Shown: piece by piece, positions 25,917 through 34,447 of the stretch
How the letters are laid out: the number at the start of each line of letters is the position of its first letter
Numbering within the stretch: the stretch's first letter is position 1
Assembly: GCF_900110255.1 (NCBI RefSeq)
Contig: NZ_FODD01000005.1
Span: 186,001-250,000 of the forward strand
Length of the DNA stretch: 64,000 bases
DNA from: Actinacidiphila rubida
GTDB lineage: Bacteria; Actinomycetota; Actinomycetes; Streptomycetales; Streptomycetaceae
Direction: 5' to 3'
Notes under the pieces: generated by a model
The model's database searches: none
Seen by the model: the letters and a program-made list of their open reading frames with translations, nothing else
What the model was told of the DNA's origin: nothing
Made by a program: the position numbers and the translations under genes

Positions 25917-26491
25917 CAGTACCGCTACCCCCGTCAAAGGTGATCCGGGACAGACCTGCCCCCAAGCTTGCCCGCCAAGTCTGGCCGATCGCACCGTGGC
26001 GTCAAGTTCGTTGACCATCTCGTCACCTGATGCGCATCGTGCGCGCACAAGGGTGTGACGGCACGCCGCGCGGCGGTGGCGGAGGCCGGCCGTGAGGCGT
26101 GCGGGGGCGTTCGGAGGGGCGTTCTGAGCGGTGCGGGGACGGTGCACGGAGACGGTGCCCGGGGAGGCGGGAGGTGTGCGGGCGGTGACGCTTCGGCCAA
26201 CGCCCGGACACGCGGTGGCGAGCTCCTCCGGAACGTTTCGCGGGCGCGTGCGACGGCGGCTCCGCGCGATCACGCGCCGGAACGTTTGAGCGGGCGTGCC
26301 GGGAGCAGGTGTTCCGGCATGGTCCCTGCGACATCCCGGCGGGCCGCCGCAGGCCGCGGCATCTGCGGGTATCCTGCCCGGCCTGTGGACGGGCCGTGGC
26401 CGGTCGGTGAAACACGGTACGGTGGCGCACCAGAGACGATGACGAGCAGACCACGGCACAGCGGCCGAGGGACGAACGACGGCGAGGACTG
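25917..26491. other. Divergent intergenic region between two kinase genes
   Basis: A 575-base region without a supportable gene. It contains a direct repeat of CCGGAACGTTT (26228-26238 and 26277-26287, 49 bases apart) with an AACGTT palindrome inside each copy. It must contain promoters for both kinases; I could not single out a consensus pair. Confidence 0.5.
26228..26287. repeat. Paired CCGGAACGTTT direct repeats
   Basis: Two identical 11-mers lie 49 bases apart, followed by similar GCGGGCG words. They lie about 205-265 bases upstream of the 26492 kinase start and may be regulator sites. Confidence 0.5.
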
Positions 26492-28039
26492 ATGGTCGAC
26501 CCCAATGAGACGACCGCCGGCACCGGAGCCTCGGAGACCTCCGGGCAGTGGGGTGTCGGCGCGATGGTCGGCGACGGCCGCTACCGCCTGACGGGCAAGC
26601 TGGGCCGCGGCGGCATGGCCGAGGTCTTCGCCGCCGAGGACGTACGGCTGGGCCGGATCGTCGCGGTGAAGCTGCTGCGCACGGACCTGGCCGAGGACCC
26701 CACGGCGAAGGCCCGCTTCACGCGCGAGGCGCAGTCGGTGGCGGGCCTGAACCACCACGCGGTCGTCGCGGTCTACGACTCGGGCGAGGACCGGACGCCG
26801 ACCGGCGCGGTCCCGTACATCGTGATGGAGCTGGTCGAGGGCCACACCATCCGGGATCTGCTGAGCGGGCCGACGCCGCCGCCGGTGGACCAGGCGCTGC
26901 TGATCGTGTCGGGCGTGCTGGACGCGCTGGCGTACAGCCACCAGCACGGCATCGTGCACCGCGACATCAAGCCCGCCAACGTGATCATCACCACCACGGG
27001 TGCCGTGAAGGTGATGGACTTCGGCATCGCCCGTGCCCTGCACGGCGCGGCGAGCACCATGACGCAGACCGGCATGGTGATGGGCACCCCGCAGTACCTG
27101 TCGCCCGAGCAGGCGCTGGGCAAGACCGTCGACCACCGCAGTGACCTGTACGCGACGGGATGCCTGCTGTACGAGCTGCTGACGCTGCGCCCGCCGTTCG
27201 TCGGGGAGACCCCGCTGTCGGTGGTGTACCAGCACGTCCAGGACGAGGCGCGGCTGCCGTCGGAGATCAACGACCGGGTGCCGCCGGAGCTGGACGGGAT
27301 GGTGCTGCGGGCGCTCGCCAAGCAGCCGGAGGACCGTTTCCAGAGCGCGGAGGAGTTCCGGGGCGTCCTCGGGTACGCGCACCAGTCGCTGATGCAGCTC
27401 GGTGGCTGGACGAACGGCGCGTGGAGCACCGGTCCGGTCGCGGGTGTGGCCGCGCCGGGTCCCGGCACGGCGGCGACGAGGGTGCAGCCCGGCGGTCTCG
27501 GCGACCGGTCGGGTGCCACCGCGCAGCTCGGCCCGCCGCTGCTGGCCGGTATCGGCGGCACGGGCGGCGACGACGTGCACGGCTACGGCGAGCGGCCGGG
27601 CGGCGGTGACCGCGGCGGGAACCGCTGGATCAAGCCGGTGATGTTCGCGATCGCGGCGGTCGCGGCCGTGGTGCTGGGCGTCTACTTCGCCACGCACACC
27701 CACCACGGCGGCAACACGCCCGCCGACACCACCCCGCCGTCGGTGACGCAGGGCACCGCGCAGCAGCAGGACACGCCGAGCGATCAGCCCACGGACACCG
27801 GGCAGGTCAGCACCGGCCCGACGGACTCGGCGCCGACGAACACGACGACGGCGCCGCCGACGACGCCGACGAAGGCGACGCCCACCACGACCCCGCCGAC
27901 GACGCCCACGAAGGCGACGCCGACGACCCCGCCGCCGACGACCCCGACGAAGGCTCCGCCGACCACGACGCCGCCGGTTGCGACGGACACCCCCTCGGTT
28001 CCGGCGACCGGTACGGCCCAGCCGGGCGGCGGCAACTAG
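26492..28039 (+). CDS. Membrane Ser/Thr protein kinase with Thr/Pro-repeat extracellular tail
   Basis: A 515-residue kinase. The catalytic domain has GRGGMAEVFAAED, ATP-binding Lys60, HRDIKPANV with Asp158, DFGIARAL and TQTGMVMGTPQYLSPEQ. A linker follows, then one membrane helix (about 384-403). The external tail of about 110 residues has no PASTA fold but carries three degenerate repeats of the type TTPTKATPTT, a likely O-mannosylated cell-wall spacer. ATG 26492 is preceded by CGAGGAC. It is divergent from the PASTA kinase, with near-identical activation loops, so cross-phosphorylation is plausible. Substrates are unknown. Confidence 0.9.
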   Translation: MVDPNETTAGTGASETSGQWGVGAMVGDGRYRLTGKLGRGGMAEVFAAEDVRLGRIVAVKLLRTDLAEDPTAKARFTREAQSVAGLNHHAVVAVYDSGEDRTPTGAVPYIVMELVEGHTIRDLLSGPTPPPVDQALLIVSGVLDALAYSHQHGIVHRDIKPANVIITTTGAVKVMDFGIARALHGAASTMTQTGMVMGTPQYLSPEQALGKTVDHRSDLYATGCLLYELLTLRPPFVGETPLSVVYQHVQDEARLPSEINDRVPPELDGMVLRALAKQPEDRFQSAEEFRGVLGYAHQSLMQLGGWTNGAWSTGPVAGVAAPGPGTAATRVQPGGLGDRSGATAQLGPPLLAGIGGTGGDDVHGYGERPGGGDRGGNRWIKPVMFAIAAVAAVVLGVYFATHTHHGGNTPADTTPPSVTQGTAQQQDTPSDQPTDTGQVSTGPTDSAPTNTTTAPPTTPTKATPTTTPPTTPTKATPTTPPPTTPTKAPPTTTPPVATDTPSVPATGTAQPGGGN

Positions 28040-28087
28040 TCGTCGCGAGCCGGTCCGGGTCAGGCCCGGCCGTACGCCACCTCTCCT

Positions 28088-28121
28088 GGGGCCGCACGGG
28101 CATGCGCGCCGTGCGGTCCCC
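28088..28121. terminator. Convergent hairpin after the kinase gene
   Basis: GGGGCCGCACGG pairs with CCGTGCGGTCCCC with one bulged base and a loop of about 9 bases. It lies between the kinase and the minus-strand phosphotransferase gene. Confidence 0.6.
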
Positions 28122-28165
28122 CGCAGGGAACGGGCTCACCGGCCGGGCCGGCGCCCCGCCCGCCC

Positions 28166-29200
28166 TCAGCGCGTGAACGCCTCCCGCACCGCGGCGAACT
28201 CCTCGGTCCACCACACGGCCAGCGCCGACGCGGCCGGGAAGAGCGGGTCGGAGCGGCGGTCGGCGCGCCCGTAGTGCCAGTGCAGCATCCAGAAGTCGTT
28301 GAGCCGTTCCCACCACACCCGGTGCACGGCGGCGGCGACCTCGTGGCGGGTGGCGCCGCTGGCCCGCCGGTAGGCGCGCGCGTAGGCGCGGACCTTCGGC
28401 AGGTCCAGGCAGCCGTCGACGGGGTGGACGAAGAAGATCGCGGCGGCCCGCACGGCCTCCTCGGCGCGCGGCTGCACGCTCAGCCGGTCCCAGTCGACGA
28501 TCGCGGCCGGCTCGTTGCCGCGGTACAGCAGGTTCAGCGGGTGGAAGTCGCCGTGCACCCAGCCGCTGACCGGGCCGTGCGCGGCCGGCGGGCGGCGGTG
28601 GGCGTGGGCCCGCAGCAGCACCCGCCGTTCCAGCAGGCGGCGCTCGGCGAGCGCGTCGAACGCCGCGTCGGGGCTGTCGGCGGGCCGGTTGGCGCGCACC
28701 AGGGCGAGCAGCCGGCCGATGTCGGCGTGGGTGCGTTCGGGGTCGGCGCTGGGATGCAGGCCGGGCGGCGGGGGCGGCTGGACGCGGGCGAGGGCGGTGT
28801 GGACGCGGCCGAGCAGGGCGCCGAGCCGGCGTGACTGGGCCTCGGTGAGTTCGGTGCCTTCGCGGTGGCGGCCCTCGATCCACGGGAACAGCGCGTAGCC
28901 GGTGCCGCCGACGACGGTGACGGTGCCGCCGGTGCGGTCCGGCAGGGGTGCGGCGGCGGGGAGGCCGAGGCGGGCCAGCCGCCTGGTGGCGCGGTGCTGG
29001 CGGCCGATGACCACCGGGTCGGCGGTGTCGGCGGCGATGTACTGCTTGACGAAGTACCGGCCGCGGGAGGTCGTCACCCGCCAACCGCGGTTGAGCAGAC
29101 CGCGCGGCACTGCTTCGCAGGTCAGCGGGTCGCCTAAGTCGTTGTAGCGGCGCAGCAGAGTGCTGAGCGCCGCCGGCTCCGTCGCCGTGCTGCCCGTCAC
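28166..29200 (-). CDS. Aminoglycoside phosphotransferase (APH)-fold protein
   Basis: A 344-residue kinase-like protein of the APH/choline kinase superfamily. The Brenner-type catalytic motif HGDFHPLN lies near residue 213 and the metal-binding AIVDWD near 229. The N-terminal lobe contains YFVKQY with the nucleotide-binding lysine. The C-terminal third is helical and Trp/His-rich. Such proteins phosphorylate small molecules (aminoglycosides, homoserine, choline, macrolides). There is no resistance-gene context and it sits among core genes, so a metabolic or sugar kinase role is more likely. It lies upstream of nothing co-directional in an obvious operon. Confidence 0.8.
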   Translation of the reverse strand: MTGSTATEPAALSTLLRRYNDLGDPLTCEAVPRGLLNRGWRVTTSRGRYFVKQYIAADTADPVVIGRQHRATRRLARLGLPAAAPLPDRTGGTVTVVGGTGYALFPWIEGRHREGTELTEAQSRRLGALLGRVHTALARVQPPPPPGLHPSADPERTHADIGRLLALVRANRPADSPDAAFDALAERRLLERRVLLRAHAHRRPPAAHGPVSGWVHGDFHPLNLLYRGNEPAAIVDWDRLSVQPRAEEAVRAAAIFFVHPVDGCLDLPKVRAYARAYRRASGATRHEVAAAVHRVWWERLNDFWMLHWHYGRADRRSDPLFPAASALAVWWTEEFAAVREAFTR

Positions 29201-29238
29201 GGGGCTCAGCGTAGATCACCGGCGGGCCCCGTTCGGGC

Positions 29239-29256
29239 GGGGTGGCGCGCCACCCC
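29239..29256. promoter_or_regulatory. 18-bp perfect palindrome upstream of the APH-fold gene
   Basis: GGGGTGGCG is followed directly by its reverse complement CGCCACCCC. It lies between two minus-strand genes, about 40 bases upstream of the APH-fold start and 120 after the response-regulator stop. It could be an operator or part of a terminator. Confidence 0.45.
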
Positions 29257-29373
29257 CTCGGGGGTGTATCGGCCCGTTCGGGCGCGTATGGCCCCTTCGC
29301 GGTGGATCGGGCGGACTGCGGGCCGGGCGTCGGCCGGGGCACGCGGCCGCCCGCGGGCCGGGGGCGGCGCCGG

Positions 29374-30012
29374 TCAGGGCATCTGGTGGCCTTCGATGGC
29401 GAGCTTGCCGAGGATCGCGGCGACCTGCCGCTTGACGGTGCGCTCCCGCTCGCCGAGGCGCTCGCCGATCTGCCGGTTGGTCAGGCCCTCCCCGATCAGG
29501 TCCAGGACCCGCCGCTCGGGGGTGGTCAGCTCCTTCAGTCCCAGGTCGTGGACCTGTACGGACTCCGACCTGGTGCCGCCGCCGCGCAGCCGCTCCATCA
29601 CTTTGGCGGTGTCCGCGGGGTCCATCGTGCGGTGGCCCGCGGCGACCTCGCGGACCGCCCGGATCAGCTCGTCGCCGCGGATCACCTTGGGCACGTAGCC
29701 GGCCGCGCCGGCCATGACCGCGTCGAACAGCGCCTCGTCGTCGGCGAACGACGTCAGCATCAGGCAGGCCACGGACGGCGCGTGCGAGCGCACCTCGCGG
29801 CACACCTCGACGCCGCTGGGCCCCGGCTGGCGCACGTCCACCACGGCCACGTCGGGGTGGGTGGCGGGTATCGCGTCGGGTGCCTCGGCGGCGTTCCCGG
29901 CCTCTCCGACGATCTGGACGCCCTCGGCGGCCGACAGCAGGTCGTGCACGCCACGCCGGACCACCTCGTGATCGTCGAGGAGGAAAACTCGTATATCTCC
30001 TACTTCGCTCAC
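29374..30012 (-). CDS. Orphan NarL/LuxR-type response regulator
   Basis: A 212-residue regulator. The receiver domain (about 1-120) has acidic pair Asp-Asp in LLDDHEVV, phospho-acceptor Asp in VVDVRQPGPSG, the switch Ser/Thr in LMLTSF and the conserved Lys in GYVPK, so it appears competent for phosphorylation. A LuxR helix-turn-helix follows (about 150-205, LTTPERRVLDLIGEGLTNRQIGERLG) and ends rather abruptly. The start is GTG 30012. No histidine kinase gene is adjacent, making it an orphan. It is divergent from the second bkd operon, so that operon is a candidate target. Confidence 0.87.
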   Translation of the reverse strand: MSEVGDIRVFLLDDHEVVRRGVHDLLSAAEGVQIVGEAGNAAEAPDAIPATHPDVAVVDVRQPGPSGVEVCREVRSHAPSVACLMLTSFADDEALFDAVMAGAAGYVPKVIRGDELIRAVREVAAGHRTMDPADTAKVMERLRGGGTRSESVQVHDLGLKELTTPERRVLDLIGEGLTNRQIGERLGERERTVKRQVAAILGKLAIEGHQMP

Positions 30013-30346
30013 AGGCCAAGCCTCGCACCGTTGTGATCCCGCTGCCTCTTACGCAGTTTCGGCATCCGGGATACGGTGCGATTGTCCCGGTGGCCTGCGG
30101 GAACGCGAATCTAGTAGGAAATCCAAGCAAAACCGCAGGTCGGGTGGCTTCGCGCAAGGGCGGAACTTATGGGTAACGTCTTATCTTGCGGGCTGTCGCC
30201 GGGGCACTGTCGCGCCTGGCCCGGCCGTGCCGCACACACCCCGTGCGCCATGTCGGACCAGGTGAGAGCCTTCCCCACCCCATCGGTGGGGAGACCCCAG
30301 CTGGCCGCCGGCGGATCCCGGGGGCCGGACAGACGGAGGAGCGAAC
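30013..30346. other. 334-base divergent region upstream of the second bkd operon
   Basis: No gene seen. The centre (about 30105-30185) is relatively AT-rich, with words such as GAATCTAGTAGGAAATCC and TAACGTCTTATCTT, and probably holds the promoters. Near the operon there is a hairpin at 30272-30292. The start GTG 30347 is preceded by GGAGGAGCG. Confidence 0.5.
30272..30292 (+). promoter_or_regulatory. Leader hairpin upstream of bkd2 E1 alpha
   Basis: TCCCCACC and GGTGGGGA form an 8-bp stem around a 5-base loop, ending 54 bases before the start codon. There is no T-run. It could be a leader structure, an attenuator or a regulator site. Confidence 0.4.
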
Positions 30347-31501
30347 GTGAGCGTGAAAAGCACTGCCGCGCGGAGGACGACCCGCGGCGGCGCGAAGCGC
30401 CGTGGGGGCGAGCCCGGGCTCGTACAGCTGCTGACCCCCGAGGGCGAGCGCGTCGAGCACCCGGAGTACTCCATCGACCTGACGCCGGAAGAGCTGCGCG
30501 GCCTGTACCGGGACATGGTGCTGACCCGCCGGTTCGACGGCGAGGCGATCACTCTCCAGCGGCAGGGCGAGCTGGGCCTGTGGGCCTCGCTGCTCGGCCA
30601 GGAAGCGGCGCAGATCGGTTCGGGGCGGGCGACCCGCCCGGACGACTACGTCTTCCCGACGTACCGCGAGCACGGCGTGGCGTGGACCCGCGACGTGGAC
30701 CCGCTGAACCTGCTCGGGATGTTCCGCGGCGTGAACAACGGCGGCTGGGACCCCAACCAGAACAACTTCCACCTGTACACGATCGTGATCGGCTCGCAGA
30801 CGCTGCACGCGACCGGGTACGCGATGGGCGTGGCCAAGGACGGCGCGGACAGCGCGGTGATCGCGTACTTCGGTGACGGCGCGTCCAGCCAGGGCGACGT
30901 GGCGGAGGCGTTCACCTTCGCGGCGGTCTACAACGCGCCGGTGGTGTTCTTCTGCCAGAACAACCAGTGGGCGATCTCGGAGCCGACCGAGAAGCAGTCC
31001 CGGGTGCCGATCTACCAGCGCGCGGCGGGCTTCGGCTTCCCCGGCGTGCGGGTCGACGGCAACGACGTGCTGGCGGTCCTGGCGGTGACGCGGGCGGCCA
31101 TGGAGCACGCCCGCAGCGGCCAGGGGCCGATGCTGGTCGAGGCGTTCACGTACCGGATGGGCGCGCACACCACGACCGACGACCCGACCCGCTACCGCGC
31201 CGACGAGGAGCGCGAGGAGTGGGCGTCGAAGGACCCGATCCAGCGGCTGCGGACGTACCTGGAGAGGGAGGGCCTGGCCGACGAGGCGTTCTACGCGGAG
31301 ATCGACGCGGAGAGCGACGCCCTGGCCAAGCGGGTCCGTGACGGGGTGCGGAACATGCCGAACCCGGAGCCCATGGCCATGTTCGAGAACGCGTACGCCG
31401 ACGGGCACCCGCTCGTCGACGAGGAGCGTGCGCAGTTCGCGGAGTACCTGGCCTCCTTCGAGGACGTCGAGAACGCCTCCGTCCCCGGGAAGGGGCACTG
31501 A
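30347..31501 (+). CDS. bkdF: 2-oxoacid dehydrogenase E1 alpha subunit, second bkd cluster
   Basis: A 384-residue E1 alpha with TPP motif FGDGASSQGD to CQNN at about residues 172-206. The N-terminus is basic (SVKSTAARRTTRGGAKRRGG), unlike the paralogue at 8952. It starts at GTG 30347 after GGAGGAG. It is followed after one base by the E1 beta gene. Both pyruvate-type and branched-chain-type complexes share these motifs; the paired-cluster arrangement matches Streptomyces bkdFGH, so a branched-chain role is the better guess. Symbol by analogy with S. avermitilis. Confidence 0.85.
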   Translation: MSVKSTAARRTTRGGAKRRGGEPGLVQLLTPEGERVEHPEYSIDLTPEELRGLYRDMVLTRRFDGEAITLQRQGELGLWASLLGQEAAQIGSGRATRPDDYVFPTYREHGVAWTRDVDPLNLLGMFRGVNNGGWDPNQNNFHLYTIVIGSQTLHATGYAMGVAKDGADSAVIAYFGDGASSQGDVAEAFTFAAVYNAPVVFFCQNNQWAISEPTEKQSRVPIYQRAAGFGFPGVRVDGNDVLAVLAVTRAAMEHARSGQGPMLVEAFTYRMGAHTTTDDPTRYRADEEREEWASKDPIQRLRTYLEREGLADEAFYAEIDAESDALAKRVRDGVRNMPNPEPMAMFENAYADGHPLVDEERAQFAEYLASFEDVENASVPGKGH

Positions 31502-31502
31502 C

Positions 31503-32477
31503 ATGACGCAGATGCCGATCGCCAAGGCGCTCAACGAGTCGCTGCGCAAGGCGCTGGAGACCGACCCGAAGGTCCTCATCATGGGTGAGGACGTGGGCCG
31601 TCTCGGCGGCGTGTTCCGGATCACCGACGGCCTGCACAAGGACTTCGGCGAGGACCGCGTCATCGACACCCCGCTGGCCGAGTCCGGCATCGTCGGCACC
31701 GCGATCGGGCTGGCGCTGCGCGGCTACCGCCCGGTGGTGGAGATCCAGTTCGACGGTTTCGTCTTCCCCGCGTACGACCAGATCGTCACGCAGCTGGCGA
31801 AGATGCACGCCCGTTCGCTGGGCAAGGTCAAGCTGCCGGTCGTCGTCCGCATCCCCTACGGCGGAGGCATCGGCGCGGTGGAGCACCACAGCGAGTCCCC
31901 GGAGGCGCTGTTCGCGCACGTCGCGGGCCTGAAGGTGGTCTCCCCGTCGAACGCCAACGACGCGTACTGGATGCTGCAGCAGGCCATCGAGTGCGACGAC
32001 CCGGTGATCTTCTTCGAGCCGAAGCGCCGCTACTGGGACAAGGGCGAGGTCGACACGTCCGCGGTCCCCGGCGACCTGCACAAGGCGGTCGTGGCGCAGT
32101 CCGGCACCGACCTGACGCTCGTCGCGTACGGGCCGATGGTCAAGGTGTGCCTGGAGGCGGCCGCGGCGGCCGCGAACGAGGGCCGCAGCCTGGAGGTCGT
32201 GGACCTGCGCTCGATGTCGCCGATCGACTTCGACACCGTGCAGGCGTCGGTGGAGAAGACCGGCCGGCTGGTCGTGGTGCACGAGGCCCCGGTGTTCTAC
32301 GGCGCGGGCGCCGAGATCGCCGCGCGGATCACGGAGCGGTGTTTCTACCACCTGGAGGCGCCGGTGCTGCGTGTGGGCGGGTTCCACTCGCCGTACCCGC
32401 CGGCCCGCCTGGAGGAGGAGTACCTGCCCGGCCTGGACCGGGTCATGGACGCCGTCGACCGCGCGCTGGCGTTCTGA
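31503..32477 (+). CDS. bkdG: 2-oxoacid dehydrogenase E1 beta subunit, second bkd cluster
   Basis: A 324-residue E1 beta. LIMGEDVGRLGGVFRITDGL lies in the pyrimidine-binding domain and PYGGGIGAVEHHSESPEAL near the active site. It is very similar to the protein at 10049, minus that protein's N-terminal extension. ATG 31503 lies one base after the E1 alpha stop, so translation is coupled. It forms the alpha2beta2 E1 with the upstream gene product. Confidence 0.88.
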   Translation: MTQMPIAKALNESLRKALETDPKVLIMGEDVGRLGGVFRITDGLHKDFGEDRVIDTPLAESGIVGTAIGLALRGYRPVVEIQFDGFVFPAYDQIVTQLAKMHARSLGKVKLPVVVRIPYGGGIGAVEHHSESPEALFAHVAGLKVVSPSNANDAYWMLQQAIECDDPVIFFEPKRRYWDKGEVDTSAVPGDLHKAVVAQSGTDLTLVAYGPMVKVCLEAAAAAANEGRSLEVVDLRSMSPIDFDTVQASVEKTGRLVVVHEAPVFYGAGAEIAARITERCFYHLEAPVLRVGGFHSPYPPARLEEEYLPGLDRVMDAVDRALAF

Positions 32478-32487
32478 GGAGAGGGTT

Positions 32488-33939
32488 GTGACAGTCATGA
32501 CCGCACAGGCACAGCGCTTTCGCGAGTTCCGCATGCCGGACGTCGGCGAGGGCCTGACCGAGGCCGAGATCCTCAAGTGGTACGTGGCCGTGGGTGACAC
32601 CGTCACCGACGGGCAGGTCATCTGCGAGGTCGAGACGGCCAAGGCGGCCGTCGAGCTGCCCATCCCCTACGACGGTGTGATCAGCGAGATCCGCTTCGGG
32701 GAGGGCACGACCGTCGACGTCGGCACGGCGATCATCGTGGTCGACTCCGGTGGTGACGGCGGCCCCGAGGAGCTGGTCGCGGAGGCACCCGCGGCCGCCG
32801 CCCCGGTCGCGGAGAGCGCGCCCGCCGAGGCGCCGGAGGCGCCCAAGCGGCAGGCGGTGCTCGTCGGCTACGGCGTCGCGCCGTCCTCGACGACCCGCCG
32901 CCCGCGCAAGCAGGCCGCGGCCGCCGGGCAGGCGCCCGCCGCGCCCGCCGCTGCCGTCGAGCCCGCTGCCCCCGCTGCCCCCGCCGCTCCCGCCGCGCTG
33001 AACGGGCACGGGGGCGCGCCGGCCGGCGAGCGGCCGCTGGCCAAGCCGCCGGTCCGCAAGCTCGCCAAGGACCTGGGCATCGACCTGGCGACCGTGGTGC
33101 CCACCGGGCCGAACGGCGTGGTGACCCGCGACGACGTGCACGCCGCGGCCGCACCCGCGCAGGCGCCCGCCGCGGCCGCCCCGCCGGTCGCCGGGCAGGC
33201 CCCGGTCACCGCGCCGGCCCCCGCCTGGTCGGCGGCCGAACGCGAGGTCCGCACGCCGATCAAGGGCGTCCGCAAGGCCACCGCGCAGGCGATGGTCGCC
33301 AGCGCGTTCACCGCGCCGCACGTCACCGAGTTCGTGACGTTCGACATCACGCGGACGATGCGGCTGGTGCAGGAGCTGAAGACCGACCCGGCGTTCGCCG
33401 GCCTCAAGGTCAGCCCGCTGCTGCTCGTCGCCAAGGCCCTGCTGGTCGCGATCCGCCGCAACCCGGCCGTCAACGCGGCCTGGGACGAGGCGAACCAGGA
33501 GATCGTGCAGAAGTCGTACGTCAACCTGGGGATCGCGGCGGCCACCCCGCGCGGCCTGATCGTGCCCAACATCAAGGACGCGCAGGACCGCACGCTGCCC
33601 GAACTGGCGTCCGCACTCGGCGAGTTGGTGAGCACCGCCCGTGAGGGCAAGACGTCGCCGGCCGCGATGCAGGGCGGCACGGTCACCATCACCAACGTCG
33701 GCGTGTTCGGCGTCGACACCGGCACCCCGATCCTCAACCCCGGCGAGTCCGCGATCCTCGCGTTCGGCGCGGTCAAGCTCCAGCCGTGGGTCCACAAGGG
33801 CAAGGTCAAGCCGCGCCAGGTCACCACCCTGGCGCTGTCCTTCGACCACCGCGTGGTCGACGGGGAACTCGGCTCGAAGGTACTGGCGGACGTGGCGGCG
33901 GTCCTAGAACAGCCCAAGCGGCTGCTGACCTGGGCCTGA
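32488..33939 (+). CDS. bkdH: Dihydrolipoamide acyltransferase E2, second bkd cluster
   Basis: A 483-residue E2. The lipoyl domain has lipoyl-lysine Lys52 in ETAKA, followed by a long Ala/Pro linker. The subunit-binding domain (PPVRKLAKDLGIDL, about residue 188) is next, with a second Ala/Pro linker. The catalytic domain has His454 and Asp458 in DHRVVDG. GTG 32488 was chosen because GGAG lies 6 bases upstream; ATG 32497 is an alternative three codons on. A strong terminator follows, marking the operon end. There is no E3 gene here either. Confidence 0.88.
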   Translation: MTVMTAQAQRFREFRMPDVGEGLTEAEILKWYVAVGDTVTDGQVICEVETAKAAVELPIPYDGVISEIRFGEGTTVDVGTAIIVVDSGGDGGPEELVAEAPAAAAPVAESAPAEAPEAPKRQAVLVGYGVAPSSTTRRPRKQAAAAGQAPAAPAAAVEPAAPAAPAAPAALNGHGGAPAGERPLAKPPVRKLAKDLGIDLATVVPTGPNGVVTRDDVHAAAAPAQAPAAAAPPVAGQAPVTAPAPAWSAAEREVRTPIKGVRKATAQAMVASAFTAPHVTEFVTFDITRTMRLVQELKTDPAFAGLKVSPLLLVAKALLVAIRRNPAVNAAWDEANQEIVQKSYVNLGIAAATPRGLIVPNIKDAQDRTLPELASALGELVSTAREGKTSPAAMQGGTVTITNVGVFGVDTGTPILNPGESAILAFGAVKLQPWVHKGKVKPRQVTTLALSFDHRVVDGELGSKVLADVAAVLEQPKRLLTWA

Positions 33940-33972
33940 CGCACCACCACCGCCGAGGGGCGGCACGACTGG

Positions 33973-34000
33973 GGGGCCGGACGCACAAACGTCCGGCCCC
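33973..34000 (+). terminator. Terminator of the second bkd operon
   Basis: GGGGCCGGACG and CGTCCGGCCCC form a perfect 11-bp stem with a CACAAA loop, 33 bases after the E2 stop. Confidence 0.85.
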
Positions 34001-34054
34001 TCAGCCATGCGTGGCGGCGCCGGGCCCGACCCGATCTGTGCTGGCATCGACCGT

Positions 34055-34249
34055 ATGGCCGTCTCAGTCTCCGTCGTCCTGCTGCTGCTCCTGCTCGCAG
34101 CGATGCTGATGCGCAACCGTGCTCTCAAGCCCAGCCACGCCGTCGTGTGCGTCCTGCTCGGCTTCTGCCTGGCCTCCACGAGCCTGGCCCCCACCATCCA
34201 GTCGACCCTCACCTCGACCGCGAACCTGCTGGGCACCATGCACCCCTGA
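34055..34249 (+). CDS. Small two-helix membrane protein
   Basis: A 64-residue hydrophobic protein. One membrane segment occupies residues 3-18 (VSVVLLLLLLAAML), followed by a short basic turn (MRNRALKPSHA) and a second segment (VVCVLLGFCLAST), then a polar tail with SLAPTIQ. Similar tiny proteins occur in Streptomyces conjugative elements and near secretion genes, but I cannot assign a family with confidence. It lies just downstream of the bkd terminator and upstream of a WXG100-like gene, so it may belong to that accessory group. ATG 34055 lacks a strong Shine-Dalgarno. Confidence 0.6.
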   Translation: MAVSVSVVLLLLLLAAMLMRNRALKPSHAVVCVLLGFCLASTSLAPTIQSTLTSTANLLGTMHP

Positions 34250-34447
34250 GGGCGCCCGCGGCCGGCCCCCCGCCGCACCCACCCCTCCCGTGCAGGCCCG
34301 CCCGTCCCGGGCCCCGCGACGATGGCCCGCGCGCCCGTAAGCGGAACGCCTGGTGCGCGAGGGGCCACTTGTTCGTGGTGCTACGCCACGCATAGGGTTC
34401 CTCACTCGAAGTGTGAAGGCTTCGAACGAACGAGGGGGAGATCACCC

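Noticed and set aside
28166..29200. Aminoglycoside resistance gene
   Set aside because: Only the fold motifs match; there is no resistance-gene context, so a specific antibiotic call is not supported.
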